DNA from: Solitalea lacus
GTDB taxonomy: Bacteria > Bacteroidota > Bacteroidia > Sphingobacteriales > Sphingobacteriaceae
Assembly: GCF_022014595.1 (NCBI RefSeq)
Contig: NZ_CP091740.1
Coordinates: forward strand, 2,778,200-2,842,199
Direction: 5' to 3'
DNA: 64,000 nt
Both the position numbers and the translations under genes were made by a program. Numbering within the stretch: the stretch's first letter is position 1; each line of letters begins with the position of its first letter. The notes below the pieces were generated by a model. The model saw only the letters and a program-made list of their open reading frames with translations. It searched no databases and was not told where the DNA came from. Below, piece after piece: positions 16,878-27,088 of the stretch.

Positions 16878-17960
16878 TTACACCTTATAGCAAACAGCAT
16901 TTATATTCATACCGGCACCAACTGAGGCAAATAATATAATATCTCCACTATTTATTTCATGCTCATCACCCAATTCTCCTTTTCTAACCAAATCATACAG
17001 TGTGGGGATGGTAGCAACCGAACTATTACCTAGTTTATGAATGCTCATTGGCATAATGTTCTCAGGAATATCCTTAATATCATAAAGCTTGTATAACTCT
17101 TTAGTGAATCCCTCATCCATTTTTTCATTAGCCTGATGTAAGAATATCTTTTTTACGTCCCTAACATCAACACCAGCCTTATCTAAACAAGCTTTCATTG
17201 CCGAAGGAACATGCTTCATGGCATATTCGAATACTTTTCGACCTTTCATTTTAATATAACGAACCCGAGGATCACTTCCTGGGAAATTACCTTTCCCCAT
17301 AAACAAATAATCAACTTCTTCATTACAATGACTGAGCACACTGCTTGCTAAAATACCAGCACCGGAAGTTGAAGAAGTCTCTGCTTCAACAATACAGGCT
17401 CCAGCACCATCAGAAAAAATCATGCTATCGCGATCATATACATCAATAACCCTGCTAAGGGTTTCCGCGCCAATAACTAAGCATCGTTTGGCAACTCCTG
17501 CTTTAATAAAAGCATCCGCCTGAATAACTCCTTGCAACCAACCGGGGCAACCAAATAACAAATCATAGGGCACGCAGGCAGGGTTTTTAATTCCTAAGCC
17601 ATGCTTTACCCTGCTGGCCAGAGTTGGTATTAAATCTGTTTGAATGGTGTGTTTTATAACATTACCAACGTTATGGGCTACAATCAGCTGATCAATTGTT
17701 TCTGGATCAATGCCTGCATCAGCAATGGCTATCTGAGCAGCAATAACTGCCATATCTGACGTATTGAGTTCACAAGTGGCATAACGACGTTCAGCAATAC
17801 CGGTTATTTGTTGAAATTTATCAGCAATTAAAGTAGGCGGTTGATTAATCAACTGCTGCTTTTCATCATAAAAATCATGAGCTGCAAAATCTCTGTTAGT
17901 TTTAACAAGGGAAGGAATAAATGAACCGGTTCCGGTAATAACACTCTTTGGTACTTGCAT
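16878..17960 (-). CDS. 3-oxoacyl-ACP synthase III family protein (FabH-like)
   Basis: 360 residues, thiolase fold. The catalytic triad of the KAS III family is visible: Cys138 in LLFGCPGWLQG, His275 in FLHQANEKM, Asn312 in HKLGNSSVATIPTLYDLV. The protein is longer than housekeeping FabH (about 330), and the CPGW context is different from the usual CAGF, so it may be a paralogue acting on a special starter unit rather than the fatty acid initiator. No acyl carrier protein or reductase is beside it. I cannot exclude that it is the main FabH. Confidence 0.88.
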   Translation of the reverse strand: MQVPKSVITGTGSFIPSLVKTNRDFAAHDFYDEKQQLINQPPTLIADKFQQITGIAERRYATCELNTSDMAVIAAQIAIADAGIDPETIDQLIVAHNVGNVIKHTIQTDLIPTLASRVKHGLGIKNPACVPYDLLFGCPGWLQGVIQADAFIKAGVAKRCLVIGAETLSRVIDVYDRDSMIFSDGAGACIVEAETSSTSGAGILASSVLSHCNEEVDYLFMGKGNFPGSDPRVRYIKMKGRKVFEYAMKHVPSAMKACLDKAGVDVRDVKKIFLHQANEKMDEGFTKELYKLYDIKDIPENIMPMSIHKLGNSSVATIPTLYDLVRKGELGDEHEINSGDIILFASVGAGMNINAVCYKV

Positions 17961-18347
17961 GTTGATACTTGCTTAATTGCTCTAGTTTAAAAGTTTGAAC
18001 AAACACAGAATACTATTTTAGTTTATAGTTCAAAAACATCGAATTTAAACCAAATACAATACTTGCAAGGTAGAACTTGATATCGAGGAGCAATATCCCA
18101 AAGGTAGTAATATTATGATGCCCAAACACAACTTTAAATATAGGAATGGGACAACATGAACTGAATCAAATTCCACAATGCCTATTAATTGGCTTTAGAC
18201 TTCACTTATAAGTAATTTCTAAACGATCAAAAGTATTAATTGGGAATAAAAAAGATGATGTCCAACAGCTGTCAAATAACCACCAAAAAAAACAGGAAAT
18301 CAATTTAAATCAATTTCCTGTTTTATGTTTTATCTTAAGATTAAAGT
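17961..18347. other. Intergenic region between KAS III-like and START-like genes
   Basis: 387 nt without a credible gene. AT-rich upstream part belongs to the KAS III gene's 5' side; a clear hairpin terminator for the START-like gene lies at 18289-18324. Nothing else recognised. Confidence 0.6.
18289..18324 (-). terminator. Terminator after the START-like gene
   Basis: Stem AAAACAGGAAAT/ATTTCCTGTTTT around a 12-nt loop; on the minus strand the stem is followed by a T-run. Confidence 0.85.
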
Positions 18348-18728
18348 CTATTCATCAAAGTAATCCTCAATGGCACCAAAATAATAGTTATTCCAGCCAT
18401 AAAGCATATCCTCCAGTTCTGTGTCAGGTACGTTTATATGACGCAATTCAACTGAAGTACCGTGTTTATCGGGATGTAATTTAATGGTAACAATTGATTC
18501 TTCAGGCTGATCACCAAAATACCATTGCTGAACAATTTTCTTATTCTCTTCAAATTCAATATTCTTACCTACAATGCTTCCATCCCAAAGTGAAAATTCA
18601 GAACCCGGTTCAGTACTCATCTCGGCAGGATAACCACTCCACAACTCAATGGTTAATGGATTGGTAATAGCCAGGTAAACATCTTCCGGAGCAGCATGAA
18701 TGAGGTAATATTTTTTTATATCCTTCAT
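18348..18728 (-). CDS. START-like (SRPBCC/AHSA1-type) domain protein
   Basis: 126 residues, one SRPBCC helix-grip domain. Typical features: APEDVYLAITNPLTIELWSG (helix alpha-1 region), EFSLWDGSIVGKNIEFEENKKIVQQWYFGD (central sheet), and the long C-terminal helix ELEDMLYGWNNYYFGAIEDYFDE. It resembles the C-terminal domain of Aha1-type Hsp90 activators, but single-domain bacterial members bind unknown hydrophobic ligands or act as cyclase-like proteins. Single gene with its own terminator; neighbours give no functional hint. Confidence 0.85.
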   Translation of the reverse strand: MKDIKKYYLIHAAPEDVYLAITNPLTIELWSGYPAEMSTEPGSEFSLWDGSIVGKNIEFEENKKIVQQWYFGDQPEESIVTIKLHPDKHGTSVELRHINVPDTELEDMLYGWNNYYFGAIEDYFDE

Positions 18729-18817
18729 TTGTAGTAAAGAGTAATGAATGTTGAATTATGAGTTATCAATGGATTCATTTTATAACTCATAATCCAACAT
18801 TACTAATTCCATATAGA

Positions 18818-20452
<1,635 letters not shown>

Positions 20453-20669
20453 CTAATTTTCAGCAAGAAAAACTAGTTTTATTTTTATTACTTTCTGATT
20501 TATAGTCTACCCAAATTTTTTTTCAATAAAATGTAACAGTTAAAAATCGCTGAAATCATTCATTAATATGAAAGCACGTAGGTTAATAGCTAAAAGAAAC
20601 ATAAATCACTCATCTATAAATATTTAAGAAAAACAATAAGATCGCATTATAACTTGTTTAAATGTTTAG

Positions 20670-20691
20670 TAGTTCATAGTTTTATGAACTA
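20670..20691 (+). promoter_or_regulatory. Operator of the ArsR-MFS-rhodanese unit
   Basis: Perfect inverted repeat TAGTTCATA / TATGAACTA with a 4-nt spacer (GTTT), ending 11 nt before the ArsR start codon. Both the size and position are typical for ArsR/SmtB-family autoregulatory operators. Confidence 0.8.
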
Positions 20692-20702
20692 TTAAAATAA
20701 AG

Positions 20703-21020
20703 ATGGATAAAAAGATATTTCAACTCCATGCTGATGTCTGCAAAGCATTAGGCAACCCTTTGCGTATTGAGGTTATTAATTTGCTTGAGAATAAAGAGCT
20801 GTGTTTTACTGATCTATTAGAAATAACCGGAGGACTTAAGTCTAATCTCTCACAACATCTTTCAGTTATGACCAAGAAGGGCATTTTAAAAGTCAGGAGA
20901 GAAGGGCAGTGCAATTACTATTCATTAGCTTCATTAAAAGTAGCCCAGGCATGCAGGTTAATGCGTGAAGTTTTAATAGAAAACCTCAAAAATCAAAAGG
21001 AACTCTTAGAAAAGCTTTAA
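20703..21020 (+). CDS. ArsR/SmtB family transcriptional regulator
   Basis: 105 residues, winged helix-turn-helix. HTH around 36-58 (FTDLLEITGGLKSNLSQHLSVMTKKGIL), wing with VRREGQCNYYSLA. Four cysteines (13, 34, 70, 84) are present; C34 lies in the alpha-3 region where arsenic sensors carry CVCDLC (here only ELCFTDLL), and C70/C84 are elsewhere. A cysteine-based metal, arsenite or reactive-sulfur sensor is plausible. It heads a three-gene unit with an MFS transporter and a rhodanese, and the perfect palindrome just upstream indicates autoregulation. Confidence 0.93.
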   Translation: MDKKIFQLHADVCKALGNPLRIEVINLLENKELCFTDLLEITGGLKSNLSQHLSVMTKKGILKVRREGQCNYYSLASLKVAQACRLMREVLIENLKNQKELLEKL

Positions 21021-21042
21021 TATTCATCTCTAATTTTAATTC

Positions 21043-22335
21043 ATGGATAACATCAAACTAGGTTTAAAGGAAAACTGGCAACAGTTTACAATACTGGTTA
21101 TCATTAACGGATTTGTAGGCGGAATGGTAGGATTAGAGCGATCTATTCTTCCACAAATTGCCGAAAAAGAGTTTGCAATTGCTGCAAAAACAGCCATTCT
21201 TTCATTCATTATTGTATTCGGTATTATAAAAGCTATTACAAATTATTTCGCCGGTACATTAGCCAATAAATTTGGAAGGAAAAATCTACTGGTTGCGGGC
21301 TGGTTCATTGGAATTCCAATTCCTTTTATATTAATGTATGCTCCCGATTGGAATTGGATAATAGGCGCTAATGTATTGTTAGGGATAAACCAAGGACTAA
21401 CATGGTCAAGTACAGTGGTAATGAAAATTGACCTTGTGGGCGAAAAACAAAGGGGCTTTGCAATGGGCTTAAATGAATTTGCCGGCTATCTTTCCGTTGC
21501 ACTTGTTGCTTTTTTAACCGGATGGATTGCAGGAAATTATGGAATTAGGCCTTACCCGTTTTATTTGGGGATTATTTTGGTGTTACTAGGATTAATTGGC
21601 AGTATCTTTTGGGTAAAAGATACGAAGCACCATGTGACCAAAGAAACGTCCTCCAATAGAATTCCCCGGTTAAAAAAAATTTTCTGGGACACCACATGGA
21701 AAAATAAAAATTTAGGTTCGGTTACTCAGGCCGGTCTAATCAACAACTTAAATGACGGAATGGCTTGGGGCATTTTCCCTATTATGCTGGCAGGTAAAAA
21801 TTATACACTTGAACAAATTGGGGTGGTAACTGCTTTGTATCCGGCTGTTTGGGGTATTGGGCAACTATTTACTGGTAAAATGGCCGACAAATTTTGTAAA
21901 AAGGATATGCTCTTTCTCGGGATGTTTTTACAAGCAATAGCGCTGATCTTTTTAATTCAGGCAAATTCGATACTTCACTTTGTGATCTTGTCATCAATTT
22001 TAGGCTGGGGAACAGCAATGGTTTATCCAACCTTTTTAGCTACCGTTGCTGAGAACACGCATCCCCAAGACAGAGCAAAAAGCATTGGTATATTCAGGCT
22101 GTGGAGAGACTTAGGCTATGCTATTGGTGCAATTTTAACAGGAATAATTGCTGATTTAGTAAGCATAAATGCAGCCATTCTGTTTATAGGGTGCTTAACT
22201 TTGTTTTCATCCTTAATTATCTTATTAAGAATGAAATGTGATGGAAAAGAGTCGGTAAAGATGCTATCATGGGTTTTAGGAAAAAACACTAATACTAATA
22301 AAGATGGAAACCTCAAACAAATGCATTGCTCTTGA
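21043..22335 (+). CDS. MFS transporter (ArsR-controlled)
   Basis: 430 residues with about 12 transmembrane helices and the loop 2-3 signature GTLANKFGRKNLL. It starts 22 nt after the ArsR stop. Its last 32 nt overlap the rhodanese gene. The C-terminal tail (about 20 residues after the last helix, ending KQMHCS) is poorly conserved and cysteine-bearing. The substrate is not evident. Coupling to ArsR and rhodanese suggests export or import of a toxic or sulfur-related compound (arsenical, sulfite, thiosulfate), which is inference from context. Confidence 0.92.
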   Translation: MDNIKLGLKENWQQFTILVIINGFVGGMVGLERSILPQIAEKEFAIAAKTAILSFIIVFGIIKAITNYFAGTLANKFGRKNLLVAGWFIGIPIPFILMYAPDWNWIIGANVLLGINQGLTWSSTVVMKIDLVGEKQRGFAMGLNEFAGYLSVALVAFLTGWIAGNYGIRPYPFYLGIILVLLGLIGSIFWVKDTKHHVTKETSSNRIPRLKKIFWDTTWKNKNLGSVTQAGLINNLNDGMAWGIFPIMLAGKNYTLEQIGVVTALYPAVWGIGQLFTGKMADKFCKKDMLFLGMFLQAIALIFLIQANSILHFVILSSILGWGTAMVYPTFLATVAENTHPQDRAKSIGIFRLWRDLGYAIGAILTGIIADLVSINAAILFIGCLTLFSSLIILLRMKCDGKESVKMLSWVLGKNTNTNKDGNLKQMHCS

Positions 22336-22606
22336 AAGTTTAAAAGAAGCACTGGACAATGAAAGTAATATTGTGATTTTTGATGTAAGAAGTCCAGAAG
22401 AATATACCGAAAGGCATATTCCAGGGGCAATCAATATTCCGCTGGACACGGTGGAGAGCGCATTGCCAAATTTAGACAAAGGCAAGCTTTATATAACCGT
22501 TTGCAAAAAAGGAGGAGGGAGATCGGAAGCTGGAGCAGAAAAACTGAAACAAGCTGGCTATAATGCGACCTGGCTTTGTGGAGGTACTTTGGGCTGGTTT
22601 GAATAA
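22304..22606 (+). CDS. Single-domain rhodanese (sulfurtransferase)
   Basis: 100 residues, one rhodanese domain without signal peptide. Substrate loop with Cys67 in TVCKKGGGRSEAG; the CH2A-like segments VIFDVRSPEEYTERHIPGAINIPL (24-47) and LCGGTLGWFE at the end are typical. Rhodaneses shuttle sulfane sulfur via a cysteine persulfide. It overlaps the MFS gene by 32 nt, so translation is probably coupled, and all three genes share one regulator. Confidence 0.92.
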   Translation: METSNKCIALESLKEALDNESNIVIFDVRSPEEYTERHIPGAINIPLDTVESALPNLDKGKLYITVCKKGGGRSEAGAEKLKQAGYNATWLCGGTLGWFE

Positions 22607-22744
22607 AATAAATGCAAAACCCAATGTCCTCAACATCGGCAAAATACTGATTATAAGAAAATTGCCTTTATTTCTTCAGGAGGGTTATGTTCTTTCAGTT
22701 TTGCTGCTTAAACTTGCAGCTTTAAATTAGTATTATTTTAGAAA

Positions 22745-23218
22745 ATGAATGAAGTTCTAGAAAATAGCGAGAAACAAAGTGGAGCAGGGGAGTTACACAT
22801 TGTACCCTCATATACAAGGTTTATAAACTACGTTATCGACTACTTATTTCTGAGTACAGCCATGTCGTTTTTTATGCCCAATGCCGAACTTGATTTCAAT
22901 AAATACCAAACCATTCAGGATTTTCTGTCTGATCCAATATTTATAAAGTTTAGTATAATAAACTTTGCAGTCACGCTATTATACTATTTGGTATGCGAAA
23001 GTGTTTTTGGTCAAACCGTAGGCAAGTTTGTTACACGAACGCATGTTGTGGATGATTATGGAAACAAACCCGGGTTTTTAAGAATACTAGCAAGAACTTT
23101 GTGCAGAGCCATTCCCCTTGAAGCTTTATCATTTCTGTTTACACCCATAGGTTGGCATGATTCTATTTCTAAAACATATGTTGTAAGGAAACAACCGTCA
23201 CTTATTTCACAGAGATAA
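22745..23218 (+). CDS. RDD family membrane protein
   Basis: 157 residues with three transmembrane segments. The family motif is visible at YTRFINYVIDYLF (arginine then aspartate in the first helix) and GQTVGKFVTRTHVVDDYGNKPGFLRILARTLCRAIPLE (the conserved G-x-x-GK-x...D...P stretch between helices), ending GWHDSISKTYVV. RDD proteins lack an established common function; some have been linked to ion transport. Its 3' end overlaps the convergent GyrI-like gene by 17 nt. Confidence 0.88.
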   Translation: MNEVLENSEKQSGAGELHIVPSYTRFINYVIDYLFLSTAMSFFMPNAELDFNKYQTIQDFLSDPIFIKFSIINFAVTLLYYLVCESVFGQTVGKFVTRTHVVDDYGNKPGFLRILARTLCRAIPLEALSFLFTPIGWHDSISKTYVVRKQPSLISQR

Positions 23219-23669
23219 ATATCGGAACCTGGGCATTATCCGATTGTAAATCATCCAAGGAATATACTTCAATGTCGAACGTGTAACTGCGTTCAATATC
23301 CGAATTCCAGATTTTAATCCAAGTATCAGCGATACAATCAGGAATAGTACCTTTTGAGATGAATTCGGCATAATTCGATTCCGGAATTTCTATTACTATC
23401 ATCCCTTCAGGAACTGATTCAGTATTTTCAACTCTGCATCCGATTGCAAATGAATAAGGTTTGGTAAAATCACCTTCATAATTATAATACAATCCAATGA
23501 TTCTATCACCTGACTTATGCTCGATTGCATCATACCATTTTTGCTCTAAAAATTGTCTCCACAGATTACCGATATCTGCTTCAGCAGTTTCATTTGATGT
23601 CCGAATTGATTTCCCTACAAAGGTAAAGGGAGTAAATTGAGTTAAAATGTAACCTGCTTGACTGCTCAT
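23202..23669 (-). CDS. GyrI-like/AraC effector-binding domain protein
   Basis: 155 residues, one SHS2-type effector-binding (GyrI-like) domain and no DNA-binding part. Family features: two long beta hairpins with FVGKSIRTSNETAEADIGNLWRQFLEQ, the characteristic Y-x-x-Y-E-G-D-F-T-K-P-Y-S-F-x-I-G core, IVIEIPESNYAEFISKG, DTWIKIW. Stand-alone members bind small hydrophobic or cationic molecules (as in Rob-type effector domains). The gene ends inside the convergent RDD gene. Confidence 0.8.
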   Translation of the reverse strand: MSSQAGYILTQFTPFTFVGKSIRTSNETAEADIGNLWRQFLEQKWYDAIEHKSGDRIIGLYYNYEGDFTKPYSFAIGCRVENTESVPEGMIVIEIPESNYAEFISKGTIPDCIADTWIKIWNSDIERSYTFDIEVYSLDDLQSDNAQVPIFISVK

Positions 23670-23784
23670 TTAACCGGATAGATTTAACAGACGTTTGTAG
23701 TAAATGTTAAAAATCGAGAACTTATCACTTATTTAATATAATAAAAATAAGTCGACTTTCAGGGGAGTGTAATAAGAAAAAGAA

Positions 23785-23820
23785 AACGTTTTGATGGTAA
23801 TAAAATACAACCAAAACGTT
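23785..23820 (-). terminator. Terminator after glutaryl-CoA dehydrogenase
   Basis: Stem AACGTTTTG/CAAAACGTT with an AT-rich loop; on the minus strand it is followed by TTCTTTTTCTT. Confidence 0.8.
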
Positions 23821-23830
23821 CTATCGTTTT

Positions 23831-25048
23831 TTATTTAAATGCATTGAATCCTGTTACATCCATACCTGTAACCAGTAAATGAATATCATGTGTTCCCTCG
23901 TAGGTAACAACCGACTCAAGGTTCATCATATGGCGCATAATCGGATATTCTCCCGTAATACCCATCCCTCCAAGCATTTGACGAGCATCCCGGGCAATGT
24001 TCAGGGCTGTTTCCACACTATTTCGCTTAGCCATTGATATTTGCGCTGCAGTTGCGCGGTTTTCACTTTTTAATACTCCTAAACGCCAAACCAACAACTG
24101 TCCTTTAGTAATTTCAGTAATCATTTCAGCTAATTTCTTTTGTTGAAGCTGAAATGCGCCAATTGGCTTGTCAAACTGAACGCGTTCTTTTGAATAACGC
24201 AATGCCGTATCATAACAATCCATTGCAGCACCCAGTGCTCCCCAGGCAATACCATAACGTGCTTGATTCAAACAACCCAATGGACCTTTTAGTCCTTGTA
24301 CATTTGGAAAAACATTTTCTTTAGGCACCTTCACGTTGTCAAATACCAACTCACCGGTTGCAGAAGCACGTAACGACCATTTATTATGTGTTTCAGGAGT
24401 ACTGAATCCTTCCATACCACGTTCAACCACCATTCCTCTGATAATACCTTGTTCGTCTTTTGCCCAAACAACTGCCAGATCAGCAAAAGGAGCATTGGAA
24501 ATCCACATTTTAGCTCCGTTTAGAATATAATGATCACCTGCATCCTTAATGTTGGTTATCATTCCTGACGGATTGGAGCCAAAATCCGGTTCTGTTAAGC
24601 CAAAGCAGCCTAACCATTCACCAGAACCTAATTTTGGTAAATATTTACGACGTTGTTCCTCGGATCCATAGGCATAAATCGGATACATTACCAACGATCC
24701 TTGAACAGAAGCAGTAGAACGTATGCCTGAATCACCACGCTCCAATTCTTGCATAATGATGCCGTAGGAAATATAATCTAATCCGCCTCCACCATACTCA
24801 ACCGGAATGGTCGGACCAAAGGCACCTATTTCTCCCAGTTTCTTTACCAAATGCCTTGGAAATTTGGCTTGTTGGGCATATTCCTCAATAATTGGGGATA
24901 TTTCTTTCTTAACGAATTCTCTAACTGAACTACGAATAAGTTTTTGCTCCTCGGTTAACAATTCATCGAGCAAATAATAATCAGGTGATTCGTACAAATC
25001 TTGTTTAGACGATCGTTTAATTTGATCTTCAGTGGTGAGTAATGACAT
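23831..25048 (-). CDS. Acyl-CoA dehydrogenase, glutaryl-CoA dehydrogenase type
   Basis: 405 residues, FAD enzyme. The order of domains is standard: N-terminal helical bundle, central beta domain (GCFGLTEPDFGSNPSGM), C-terminal helices. Catalytic glutamate E384 lies in TYEGTHDIHLLVTG, and the sequence TYEGTHDIH is typical of glutaryl-CoA dehydrogenase, which oxidises and decarboxylates glutaryl-CoA to crotonyl-CoA in lysine/tryptophan degradation. No other step of that pathway is nearby. It is divergent from folB; its promoter region is short. Confidence 0.9.
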   Translation of the reverse strand: MSLLTTEDQIKRSSKQDLYESPDYYLLDELLTEEQKLIRSSVREFVKKEISPIIEEYAQQAKFPRHLVKKLGEIGAFGPTIPVEYGGGGLDYISYGIIMQELERGDSGIRSTASVQGSLVMYPIYAYGSEEQRRKYLPKLGSGEWLGCFGLTEPDFGSNPSGMITNIKDAGDHYILNGAKMWISNAPFADLAVVWAKDEQGIIRGMVVERGMEGFSTPETHNKWSLRASATGELVFDNVKVPKENVFPNVQGLKGPLGCLNQARYGIAWGALGAAMDCYDTALRYSKERVQFDKPIGAFQLQQKKLAEMITEITKGQLLVWRLGVLKSENRATAAQISMAKRNSVETALNIARDARQMLGGMGITGEYPIMRHMMNLESVVTYEGTHDIHLLVTGMDVTGFNAFK

Positions 25049-25088
25049 ATTGATTGGTGTTGATCTATCAAAAATAGAAAATTGACGC

Positions 25089-25096
25089 TATTTTTG
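25089..25096 (+). promoter_or_regulatory. Candidate -7 box for folB
   Basis: TATTTTTG, 4 nt before the folB ATG, matches TAnnTTTG; no good TTG at -33 was found. If used, the mRNA would have almost no leader. Confidence 0.4.
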
Positions 25097-25100
25097 TATT

Positions 25101-25487
25101 ATGTCATTTCAAAAGATTCATACGATAGCACTTAATGGCTTAGAATTATTTGCCAACCATGGCTATTACCCTGAAGAACAATTAATTGGCGGAAAATTCA
25201 GGATTACAGTTAAGGTAGATACCGATTTTTCAAAAGCAACTGAAACCGACGAATTAAGTCAGACATTGAATTATGAGGCACTTTTTAGCATTGTAAAGAC
25301 GGAAATGAAGATTCCCTCTAAGCTTTTGGAACACGTTGGACAACGAATAGTGGACAGCATAGCCTCATTATCCGTTAAAATTCAACGTATTGAATTATTG
25401 CTCGAGAAGTTAAATCCTCCTTTTACCGCAAAAATTGAAAGCTCATCCATAAGTATTGTTTACACCAAACCCAACCATGCGCTTTAA
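25101..25487 (+). CDS. folB: Dihydroneopterin aldolase
   Basis: 128 residues, folate biosynthesis: cleaves dihydroneopterin to 6-hydroxymethyl-dihydropterin. Family landmarks: IALNGLELFANHGYYPEEQLIGGKFRITVKVDTD, where the EEQ glutamate region and GxxFRITV strand are typical, ETDELSQTLNYEALF, LLEHVGQRIVDSI, and IELLLEKLNPP near the end. The next gene starts inside it (ATG at 25477). Confidence 0.95.
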   Translation: MSFQKIHTIALNGLELFANHGYYPEEQLIGGKFRITVKVDTDFSKATETDELSQTLNYEALFSIVKTEMKIPSKLLEHVGQRIVDSIASLSVKIQRIELLLEKLNPPFTAKIESSSISIVYTKPNHAL

Positions 25488-26877
25488 AGCCGTTGATACA
25501 GAAATTATTGAACAGTTAAAAAACTTACTAGGAACTGAATCAGTATTTACCGAACCTGAAACGCTAAAAGAATATGCTCACGACGAAACTGAAGATCTTT
25601 ATTATTTACCCGAATTAGTAGTAAAACCCAGCACAACCGAGCAGGTTGCAAGGCTCATGAGGTTTTGCAATGAACGCAACATCCCCGTAACACCGCGAGG
25701 TGCAGGAACAGGTTTAAGTGGCGGAGCCCTGCCAATTTATGGGGGAGTTTCATTATCAATGGAAAGGATGAATAAAATCCTTCAAATTGATGAACGTAAT
25801 TTGCAGGCGCATGTTGAGGCAGGTGTAATTACTGAGGTGCTGATTGACGAAGTTGCAAAGCTAAATTTATTATATCCGATTGATCCGTCAAGCAAGGGAT
25901 CCTGTTTTATAGGTGGAAACATTGCTCATGGTTCAGGAGGACCAAGAGTGTTGAAATACGGAACATTACGTGACTATATTTTAAACCTGGAAGTAGTTTT
26001 ACCAAATGGTGAAATAATGTGGACAGGAGCCAATACTTTAAAGTACGCATCCGGTTATAACCTTACTCAATTAATGATCGGAAGTGAAGGAACACTGGGT
26101 GTAATTACCAAAGCAGTTGTAAAACTAATTCCTAAACCCTGTTACAATTTGTTAATGATGGCCTCATTTCCTTCGGCAGAGCTTGCTTGCCAGGCCGTTT
26201 CAGCAATTTTCAGAGCCGGCATGACTCCTTCGGCGCTTGAATTCATGGAGCGATCAGGCATAGAGTGGGTTATTAAATATGATGATATAAAGTTTGAAGT
26301 TAAGAATCACATTGAAGCTTATTTATTAATTGAGGTTGATGGCAATAACCTTGATGTATTACGCACTGATTGTGAAAAAATAGGAGAGGTGTTATATCAT
26401 CATAAATGCGAGGATATACTTCTGGGAGAATCAGCCAATGAAAAGGATGAACTTTGGAAAATCCGTCGAAAAATGCCGTTATCTGTAAAAGCAAATTCTG
26501 TTTACAAAGAAGAAGACACTGTTGTTCCAAGAGCAGAATTACCCACACTCCTAAAGGGAATTAAAAGCATTGGCAATAAATATGGCTTCAAATCGGTTTG
26601 TTATGGCCATGCAGGCGACGGTAATTTACATGTAAACATTATTAAGGATTCGATGAGTGAGCATGATTGGAAAACAAAACTCCCATTGGGTATTAAAGAA
26701 ATAATGGAACTGACCGTTAGTTTACAAGGCACTTTATCGGGAGAACATGGTATAGGCTTAATTCAACAGCCTTACATGAATATTAAATTCAGTGAAGCTC
26801 ACCTTCAACTGATGCGCAATATTAAACAAGTTTTCGACCCTAAAGGAATTCTAAATCCAGGAAAGATCTTCAATTAA
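25477..26877 (+). CDS. FAD-linked oxidase, GlcD/D-lactate dehydrogenase type
   Basis: 466 residues from the ATG at 25477, which overlaps folB by 11 nt; a TTG at 25456 would extend it by 7 residues. PCMH-type FAD domain with TPRGAGTGLSGGALPIYGG and SKGSCFIGGNIAHGSGGPRVLKYGTLRDY, C-terminal FAD-oxidase domain with YGHAGDGNLHVNI, LSGEHGIGLIQ and the ending FDPKGILNPGKIF. It oxidises a 2-hydroxy acid such as glycolate or D-lactate. No GlcE/GlcF partners are next to it. Confidence 0.9.
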   Translation: MRFKAVDTEIIEQLKNLLGTESVFTEPETLKEYAHDETEDLYYLPELVVKPSTTEQVARLMRFCNERNIPVTPRGAGTGLSGGALPIYGGVSLSMERMNKILQIDERNLQAHVEAGVITEVLIDEVAKLNLLYPIDPSSKGSCFIGGNIAHGSGGPRVLKYGTLRDYILNLEVVLPNGEIMWTGANTLKYASGYNLTQLMIGSEGTLGVITKAVVKLIPKPCYNLLMMASFPSAELACQAVSAIFRAGMTPSALEFMERSGIEWVIKYDDIKFEVKNHIEAYLLIEVDGNNLDVLRTDCEKIGEVLYHHKCEDILLGESANEKDELWKIRRKMPLSVKANSVYKEEDTVVPRAELPTLLKGIKSIGNKYGFKSVCYGHAGDGNLHVNIIKDSMSEHDWKTKLPLGIKEIMELTVSLQGTLSGEHGIGLIQQPYMNIKFSEAHLQLMRNIKQVFDPKGILNPGKIFN

Positions 26878-26901
26878 CGGATCTTAATAAGCCTATAGTT
26901 C

Positions 26902-26934
26902 AAGAGCTGCAATCAATGATTGCAGCTCTTTTTT
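26902..26934 (+). terminator. Terminator after the FAD oxidase gene
   Basis: Stem AAGAGCTGCAATC... with ...TTGCAGCTCTT around a small loop, followed by a T-run (TTTTTT). Confidence 0.88.
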
Positions 26935-26944
26935 ATTCAAAAAT

Positions 26945-26987
26945 GACATATTGGCATTTAAAAATAAGTATAAAATGACAATATGTC
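26945..26987 (+). promoter_or_regulatory. Paired inverted sites upstream of hsp20, candidate heat-shock operator
   Basis: GACATATTGGCAT at 26945-26957 is matched 12 of 13 by the reverse complement of 26975-26987 (GACATATTGTCAT). The right site also contains a perfect 11-bp palindrome (GACAATATGTC). The pair ends just before a TAATTTTA box at 26991-26998 that may be the -7 element. It is not a CIRCE element. Confidence 0.6.
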
Positions 26988-27088
26988 TTATAATTTTATC
27001 AATTATGCTTGAAAAACCGAGCGGCATATAAGTTGATTAACACAGTACAGAAATCAAAACTTGAAAAATTTAGTAGGAGGATATAATC

